The notes under the pieces: model-generated
What the model was told of the DNA's origin: nothing
The model's input: only the letters and a program-made list of their open reading frames with translations
Databases searched by the model: none
From: Lichenicola sp964247735
GTDB lineage: Bacteria; Pseudomonadota; Alphaproteobacteria; Acetobacterales; Acetobacteraceae
Reading direction: 5' to 3'
Length of the DNA stretch: 22,322 nt
NCBI GenBank assembly: GCA_964247735.1
Contig: CAXTVS010000052.1
Span: 1 to 22,322, forward strand
Part shown: piece by piece, positions 16,008-22,322 of the stretch
Position numbering within the stretch: position 1 is the first letter of the stretch
How the letters are laid out: every line of letters begins with the position of its first letter
Position numbers and translations under genes: made by a program

Positions 16008-17278
16008 ATGAAGGTCGCGGTGATCTCGCTGGTCGAGAAGACCATGCAGATCGGCCTGTCCGGCAGCCCGAACGGCGCCGCCCCGTCCAGCCTCGCCGTC
16101 CGGGTCGGCCACGTCGCGATCGCCATGTCGTCGAAGATCACGAGGCCATCGAGATCCGCGTCGAGCTTCCCGATCGTTGCCGCGGTCGAGATCCTGGGCG
16201 AGATGCCGAGGGCCTTTCTCGGCACCCTGCTTCTGCAGGCGGAATACGTCGTCGCCTATGCCGATGGCCGCCGCGGGTTCGCCCGGCTGGACGTCGAGGC
16301 CAGCGACGCGCTGAAGAGCCTCGACAGGGCGGTGCCGCGGCGGGCGGAGGCGACCTGCTCCTGGCCGATGACGGCTTCATATTCTTCCGCAAGGGATCCA
16401 ACAGGGTCCTGGACCAGCACCAGGGCCTGTTCACGCTCGACGACGCGACGGAGCCGACCTGGCACTCCAACATCCGGTTCCGTTCCGAGCTCGCGGCGCG
16501 GACGGGCGTCCCGATCGTGACCGTCGTCATTCCGAACAAGGAGACGGTCTACCGGCACCTGATCCCTGACGTCCCGTTCTCCGACAGGCGGCCGGTGCGC
16601 CTCCTGTCCGGGATCGCGGAGCGGAGCGGCCTGTCCCGGACCCTGCTGGTGCTGGAGGATCGGCTCCACCAGGCGGCGCTGGACGCGGACTGCGACCTGT
16701 AGGACCGCACCACCGCCTACTGGAACGGCTTCGGAGCGGCACTGGCGTTCAACATCCTCGCCGCCAAGCTCGGGGCGCGCGGGATCACCGAGGTGGAAGG
16801 CTTCGTCCGGGAGGAGATGTACCAGCTGCACAAGCTGTGCATCACCGACTGGGGCATGGCCTGCCGCCCGGTGGTGTTCGACAGCCGCCTCGCCTGCGGC
16901 CTGCACGACTACAAGAGCAGGCTCAGGTTCGACAACAACGTCCACAACCGCGGGCATTGCAGGGTGTACTCGAACCCGACCCGGACCGGACGGGTGCTGG
17001 TGTTCTGCGACTCCTTCGTCTTCAACGTGTGGTGGCAGTTCTTCGCCGAGCGCTTCGGCACCGTCGTGCTCGCCCACCAGGCTGCCTTGGATGCGGCGCT
17101 GGTCGAGCTGGTCAGGCCGGACCTGGTCGTCTGCTCCATGATCGAGCGGTTCCTGGCCAACCCGCCCGACGACCTCGCGGCACCCCGCTTCGTCACCGTG
17201 TCGAGCGCGCTGAACAAGTCGGGCGGGGCCGGCCTGGAAGCCGACCTCCTGAAGGCCCTGGAGGCCGTCGCCCGGTAG
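16008..17278 (+). pseudogene. AlgX/AlgJ-like SGNH acetyltransferase relative, frameshifted and with an in-frame TAG
   Basis: A good start (ATG 16008 after AGGAAG) opens a frame with no recognised domain (MKVAVISLVEKTMQIG...; QAEYVVAYADGRRGFARLD). Near 16330-16350 the frame shifts, as if one base were lost, into LLLADDGFIFFRKGSNRVLDQHQG, which resembles the 'G.dGwlF' opening of ALGX-type SGNH domains that O-acetylate exopolysaccharides. TAG at 16700-16702 then interrupts the frame, but it continues as DRTTAYWNGFGAALAF (the family's D.THWN...GA region) and CDSFVFNVWWQFFAERFG to TAG 17276-17278. A Tyr codon TAC in place of TAG would restore 'LYDRT', as expected. Rare AGA and CCA codons at 16144-16155, and a better-looking neighbouring frame at 16130-16165, hint at more shifts. 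Whether the first 100 codons belong to the same gene is uncertain. Confidence 0.7.
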
Positions 17279-17307
17279 ACCCGGCGGATCGCGGGTGCGG
17301 ACCTACC
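17274..17307. terminator. Possible bidirectional hairpin between converging operons
   Basis: GGTAGACCCG (17274-17283) can pair with CGGGT (17292-17296) and, after a six-base bulge, CTACC (17303-17307). The hairpin spans both stop codons of the 24-base convergent gap. There is no T run on either strand, so termination here is only suggested. Confidence 0.25.
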
Positions 17308-17608
17308 GCGTCAGGTAGTCCACCAGGGTCATGGTGAACATGATCGACACCCAGAAGAAGCCGACCAGGGCGAAGAAGCGGATGATCGGCGGTTCCTGCG
17401 GCAGCTCCATCGAGGCCCACAGCACGGTCGCCACCATCGCCAGCGCGACTGCGGCCTCGATCATCCAGACCTGACGGAACGGCAGGGTGGCACCCAGCAC
17501 CACGTTCACGCTCAGCAGCAGCAGCAGCAGCACCAGGGTGATCAGCGGCGTGCGCAGCCGCTCGCGCAGCACGCGCTTGTCCGCGTCGGACAGCGCAGGG
17601 CGGGCCAT
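17303..17608 (-). CDS. ctaF: Cytochrome c oxidase subunit IV (small three-helix subunit, bacterial type)
   Basis: This 101-residue membrane protein has three hydrophobic helices: about 18-40 (PLITLVLLLLLLSVNVVLG), 46-66 (VWMIEAAVALAMVATVLW) and 78-98 (IIRFFALVGFFWVSIMFTMTLVDYL). Size, topology and its place after subunit III fit the small subunit IV of bacterial aa3/caa3 oxidases, which supports assembly but binds no cofactor. The start codon overlaps the subunit III stop by one base (TGATG). The run of CAG/CTG codons for Leu in helix 1 makes a local triplet repeat. It is the last gene of the operon. Confidence 0.8.
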   Translation of the reverse strand: MARPALSDADKRVLRERLRTPLITLVLLLLLLSVNVVLGATLPFRQVWMIEAAVALAMVATVLWASMELPQEPPIIRFFALVGFFWVSIMFTMTLVDYLTR

Positions 17609-18290
17609 CAGCGGTTCAGCACGTAGAGCACGGGAAACACGATGATCCACACCAGGTCGATGAAGTGCCAGTACAGCCCGAAGATCTCGATCCGGTTCTG
17701 GTGCCGCTGGAGGAAGCCCGGGCGGCTCGCCATCCACGCCATCACCAGCAGGATCGACACGCCGGTGGTCAGGTGCAGCCCGTGCAGCCCGGTGGTGATG
17801 TAGTACAGGTCGGTGAACAGGATGGTGGACGGGTCCTGCGCCAGCTCGTAGCGCCGCCCGTGCAGGAACGGCATCATGTGCTCGTCCCAGTCCTCGTAGT
17901 ACTCGTAGCCCTTCAGCACCAGGAACAGCGTGCCGAGTGCGGCGGTCGCCAGCATGAAGCGCACGGTGCCGCGCTGCCAGCCGATCCGCGACAGCTCGAT
18001 CGCCCCCGACATGGTGAAGCTGGAGATGATCAGCACCGCCGTGTTGGTGGCGCCGATCCAGAACTTCAGGTGCGTCGCCGTCGCGGTCACGCTCGCGGGA
18101 TGCATGATGCGGATGATCAGCGCGCACAGGAACAGGCCGGCGAACAGCAGCAGCTCGGTCAGCAGCCAGCACCACATGCCGAACTTGGCCGCGTGCTTCT
18201 GCTGGCCGTCGGTGGTGAAGTGCTCCTCGCGCTCGATCCCGACTTCGGCCGTCCCCGGAGCGATGCCTGGGGCATTGCCGACGGCGGCGC

Positions 18291-18294
<4 letters not shown>
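17608..18294 (-). CDS. ctaE: Cytochrome c oxidase subunit III
   Basis: Subunit III of the heme-copper oxidase, 228 residues with five probable membrane helices, the short form common in caa3-type enzymes. Typical stretches are KFGMWCWLLTELLLFAGLF (with the conserved helix Glu), HLKFWIGATNTAVLIISSFTMS, RFMLATAALGTLFLVLKGYEYYEDW, FYITTGLHGLHLTTGVSIL-like YYITTGLHGLH, and the C-terminal YWHFIDLVWIIVFPVLYV, a family hallmark. The start is GTG 18294, which overlaps the subunit I stop (GTGA), so it is translationally coupled. No usable ATG lies between them, and downstream Met codons would remove the first helix. Confidence 0.93.
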
Positions 18295-19957
<1,663 letters not shown>

Positions 19958-19961
<4 letters not shown>

Positions 19962-20986
19962 GGCGTCTTCTCCGATACCGTCGAGCGCTGCGGCTCCTGG
20001 CCCTGGTCGCTTCCTTGGTCGCCTCCCTGGTCATCTGACGCGAGCGACTTGATGTAGGCGGTGAGCAGCACGATCCTGTCCTCCGGGATCACCCCCTTGA
20101 AGGCCGGCATGACCTGCTTGTAGCCGGCGATCAGGTTGCGGTCCGGATCCAGGATCTTGTCGTGGATGTAGCCGGCATCGGCGATGATGGTGCCGCCGGC
20201 CAGCATCGGCACCGGGCTGCCGTACAGCCCGGCGAGCGACGGCGCCCGCACCGCGGCGCCGGCGCCGTGGCAGCCGCTGCAGCCATAGGACGAGAACAGC
20301 GCCCGTCCCTGCGAGGCGAGCGAGATCGCCGTGCCGCTCTGGCGCAGCCATTGCGCGTAGTCGGCCGGGCTCATGATGGTCAGCAGCCCGCCCATGCGCG
20401 AATGGTCGGTGCCGCAGTACTCCGAGCAGTACAGCCGGAACGTGCCGGTCCGGTTGGCGGTGAACCAGAGCTGCGTGTAGCGCCCCGGCAGCGTTTCCAT
20501 CTGGATCCGCAGCGCCGGCAGGTAGAGCGAGTGGATCACGTCCTGCGAGATCATGTCGATCATCACCGGCTCGCCGCTCGGCACGTGCAGGTCGTTGATC
20601 TCCGCCTGGCCCCCGGGATGCTGGAACTTCCACATCCACTGCCGGCCGATCGCCTCGATCCGGAGCGCGTTGCGCGGCGGATGCTTGTGGATGTCGAACA
20701 GCTTGGCGCCCCAGTAGAAGAAGATCAGCGTGAGCAGGAACGGAATGAGCATCCAGCTCACCTCGAGCATCCGGTTGCGCTTGTCCGAGTACTCGCGGTG
20801 CACGTCCTTGCCGGCGCGGAAGTGCACCGCGAACCAGGCGATGGCGAGGAAGATCGGCACCGTCAGCAGCAGCGTCAGCACGGTGAAGCCGAGGATCAGG
20901 TGGTCCGACTGCACCGCCTCGCTGGACGCAGAGGGCGGCCACAGCGCCAGCGGGAAATCACCCGGGTTGACGTCCTTGCCCGTCAT
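19958..20986 (-). CDS. ctaC: Cytochrome c oxidase subunit II fused to cytochrome c (caa3 type)
   Basis: Subunit II, 342 residues, takes electrons and passes them to subunit I. Two membrane helices (about 28-54 and 74-97) precede a periplasmic cupredoxin domain with CuA ligands His152, Cys187, Cys191, His195 and Met198 (CSEYCGTDHSRM). From about 222 to 315 a monoheme cytochrome c domain follows, with CSGCH (Cys236, Cys239, His240) and the distal Met293 in QVMPAF; this fusion defines caa3 oxidases. The C-terminal tail is Gly/Asp/Gln-rich (GGDQGSDQGQ). The N-terminus has no clear cleavable signal peptide. It overlaps the genes on both sides by four bases. Confidence 0.97.
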
Positions 20987-21543
20987 GGCGCGGCGCCCGG
21001 CGCCGGGTCCAGCGACTGGCCGACGATACGTTGCATCGCCACCCCGATCGGGATCCGCGCCCGGCTGTGCTGCGGATCGACCCAGCCGTAGCGGTCGAGC
21101 CGCTCGAGTTCGCTGCGCTGCACGTCGGCGAGGTCGTGCCAGGGTGCCGGCTGCAGGCGCGGCAGCGGCGGCGGCGGGTCGGCCTGCTGCTGCGCGGTCA
21201 GGGGCGGCGCTGCCTCGCGGCTGGCCTGGAAGCCGTGCAGCATCATCACCATGAGCCAGATCGCGACCGCGATCGCCACGCCGAGCCCGACCGCCAGCAC
21301 GCCCATCAGCGCGCCGCTCATGTCCTCGGTCTCGAACCCCTGCCGTGCCGCCTGCGGGCTCGGCGGCGTGCCCGGCTCGCCGCGTCCGCTGGCGTCCAGG
21401 GGCGGCTCCCTGTCCTGCTTCCGGTGCCAGGCGAACACCCCGCCGAGCGCCGCCCCGGTGCCGGCCACGGCACCCAGCGCCGCCCCGCCGGCCGCGTAGC
21501 GGAAGCGTCCCCGGCGTTCCGGCGACTGCTCAGCGTCCGCCAT
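20983..21543 (-). CDS. Uncharacterised membrane protein between actF and ctaC
   Basis: I do not recognise a named family. The 186-residue protein has a Gly/Ala-rich hydrophobic segment (about 17-38), a charged Pro/Gly-rich stretch, and a strong membrane helix at about 76-103 (LMGVLAVGLGVAIAVAIWLMVMMLHG). A soluble tail ends in DLADVQRSELERLDRYGWVDPQHSRARIPIGVAMQRIV (positions about 137-174). That 'E...L..YGWVD.....RIPI..AM' pattern looks conserved; I recall similar tails on small proteins in ACIII/oxidase clusters. It has no CxxCH and no copper-binding CxxxC, so it is not a cytochrome c or a SCO protein. It overlaps actF by 14 bases and ctaC by four, which points to a structural or assembly role in the same respiratory complex. 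Confidence 0.75.
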   Translation of the reverse strand: MADAEQSPERRGRFRYAAGGAALGAVAGTGAALGGVFAWHRKQDREPPLDASGRGEPGTPPSPQAARQGFETEDMSGALMGVLAVGLGVAIAVAIWLMVMMLHGFQASREAAPPLTAQQQADPPPPLPRLQPAPWHDLADVQRSELERLDRYGWVDPQHSRARIPIGVAMQRIVGQSLDPAPGAAP

Positions 21544-22322
21544 CGGCCGCCCTCCCCGAGCCGGGCAGCATGTCCCCCCGCCACAGCCCGGCCGCCAGCG
21601 CCACCAGGCCGCCTGTCGCCACCCCGTCGGCCAGAGTCAGGGTGAAGCGGCCTCGGAACGCCGGCGTGACCAGCCAGAAGCTCTGCAGCAGCTGCACCAG
21701 CAGGGCGAACACGGCCACCAGCGTCACCGGCCAGCCGCGCTGCGCCAGCGCCGGCAGCAGCACCAGCGCCAGCACCGGCAGCAGCGCGCCCAGGCAGATC
21801 GCCGCCTCGCCGAAGCCGCCGAGCCGATGGAGGTACCACAGCGACTCCTCCGGCTGGTTCGCCGACCACACCACCAGGAACTGGGTGAAATGGAGGAACG
21901 CCCACACCCAGAGCAGGACGAGCACCGGGACCGCGAAGCTGCCACGATCCTCCCGCCCCGCCACCAGCACCGCGAGCGACGCCGCCGAGACCGCCTGTCC
22001 GGACGACAGCAGCAGCCCGAACGAGGACGAGGCCAGTCCCGGCTCGACCGACATCGCCCAGTCGAACGCCGCCAGCGTGCCGGTCACCAGCACCGCCGCG
22101 AACGCCAGCCCGGCCAGGCCGCGCCGCGTCCCGGGTCGCGCGAACCACAGCGCGAGCCCGCTCCACAGCAGCAGGAACAGCACGGTGCGCAACCCGGCCA
22201 GGCCGTGCCCGAACCAGCTCCTGCCGAACCCGGCGCCGGGCCAGGCGAGCGGGTTGCCCAGGGACGGCGCCAGCAGCACCGGCACCCCGCACACCGCCAG
22301 CAGCGGCAGCAGCGGCAGCAGC
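21530..22322 (-). CDS. actF: Alternative complex III subunit ActF (quinol:cytochrome c oxidoreductase membrane subunit), 5' end outside window
   Basis: The frame stays open to the right edge (LLPLLPLLAV before the GTG codon at 22294), so the N-terminal helices lie outside; about 263 residues are seen. It is almost wholly hydrophobic, with about seven helices. Family signs are AAFDWAMSVEPGLASSSFGLLLSSGQ, WAFLHFTQFLVVWSANQPEESLWYLHR and a late FWLVTPAF. These match ActF, a small membrane subunit of alternative complex III, which oxidises quinol and feeds cytochrome c or a linked oxidase. Its position directly before a caa3 operon repeats the order known from Rhodothermus-type clusters. The other act genes are expected further right. 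Confidence 0.75.
   Translation of the reverse strand, partial: LLPLLPLLAVCGVPVLLAPSLGNPLAWPGAGFGRSWFGHGLAGLRTVLFLLLWSGLALWFARPGTRRGLAGLAFAAVLVTGTLAAFDWAMSVEPGLASSSFGLLLSSGQAVSAASLAVLVAGREDRGSFAVPVLVLLWVWAFLHFTQFLVVWSANQPEESLWYLHRLGGFGEAAICLGALLPVLALVLLPALAQRGWPVTLVAVFALLVQLLQSFWLVTPAFRGRFTLTLADGVATGGLVALAAGLWRGDMLPGSGRAADGGR

Noticed and set aside
17515..17535. CAG triplet run as a microsatellite of interest
   Set aside because: It encodes the Leu-rich first helix of oxidase subunit IV; codon bias (CTG) explains it. A similar run at 22295-22322 encodes Leu/Pro in ActF.

Overview
The window is GC-rich, densely packed bacterial chromosome with GC-biased third codon positions. Its gene content (a capsule-type Kdo cassette, an A2-type caa3 oxidase beside alternative complex III) fits an alphaproteobacterium, perhaps Rhodospirillales/Acetobacteraceae; that placement is inference. 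There are no tRNA, rRNA, insertion-sequence or CRISPR signals.

Positions 1-17278 (+ strand) are a surface-polysaccharide locus. It opens with the tail of a GT2 glycosyltransferase, a GT4 enzyme and an uncharacterised protein with a 'GWLY'-type N-terminal domain. A Kdo cassette follows: kdsA (metal-dependent class by its residues), kdsB and kdsD, with no kdsC. After an AT-rich leader carrying two perfect inverted repeats come a polysaccharide pyruvyl transferase, a GT14-like (Core-2/I-branching) transferase, a 505-aa protein of unknown function, a ~1018-aa protein that joins seven ~43-residue repeats to GT2 and GT4 modules, and a GH4 enzyme with an extra N-terminal domain like that of the earlier uncharacterised protein. 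Together these suggest assembly and decoration (Kdo, pyruvate, branching sugars) of an exported glycan. The exporter and polymerase lie outside the window.

Positions 14731-17278 hold two adjacent damaged genes: a TPR + GT2-type transferase with two frameshifts, and an AlgX/AlgJ-like SGNH O-acetyltransferase relative with at least one frameshift and an in-frame TAG. These are either recent decay or consensus errors.

Positions 17303-22322 (- strand, convergent) are a respiratory operon, transcribed actF (alternative complex III, cut by the window edge), a 186-aa uncharacterised membrane protein, ctaC (subunit II fused to cytochrome c), ctaD (subunit I with the YSHP motif of A2-type oxidases), ctaE and a subunit IV. 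All junctions overlap by one to fourteen bases, so translation is probably coupled. ACIII passes electrons from quinol to cytochrome c and the caa3 oxidase to oxygen.

The best candidates for new biology are the repeat-GT2-GT4 protein, the N-terminal domain shared by a GH4 enzyme and an unknown protein, the 505-aa unknown, and the unknown membrane protein in the respiratory operon. I see no complete new defence or mobile system.
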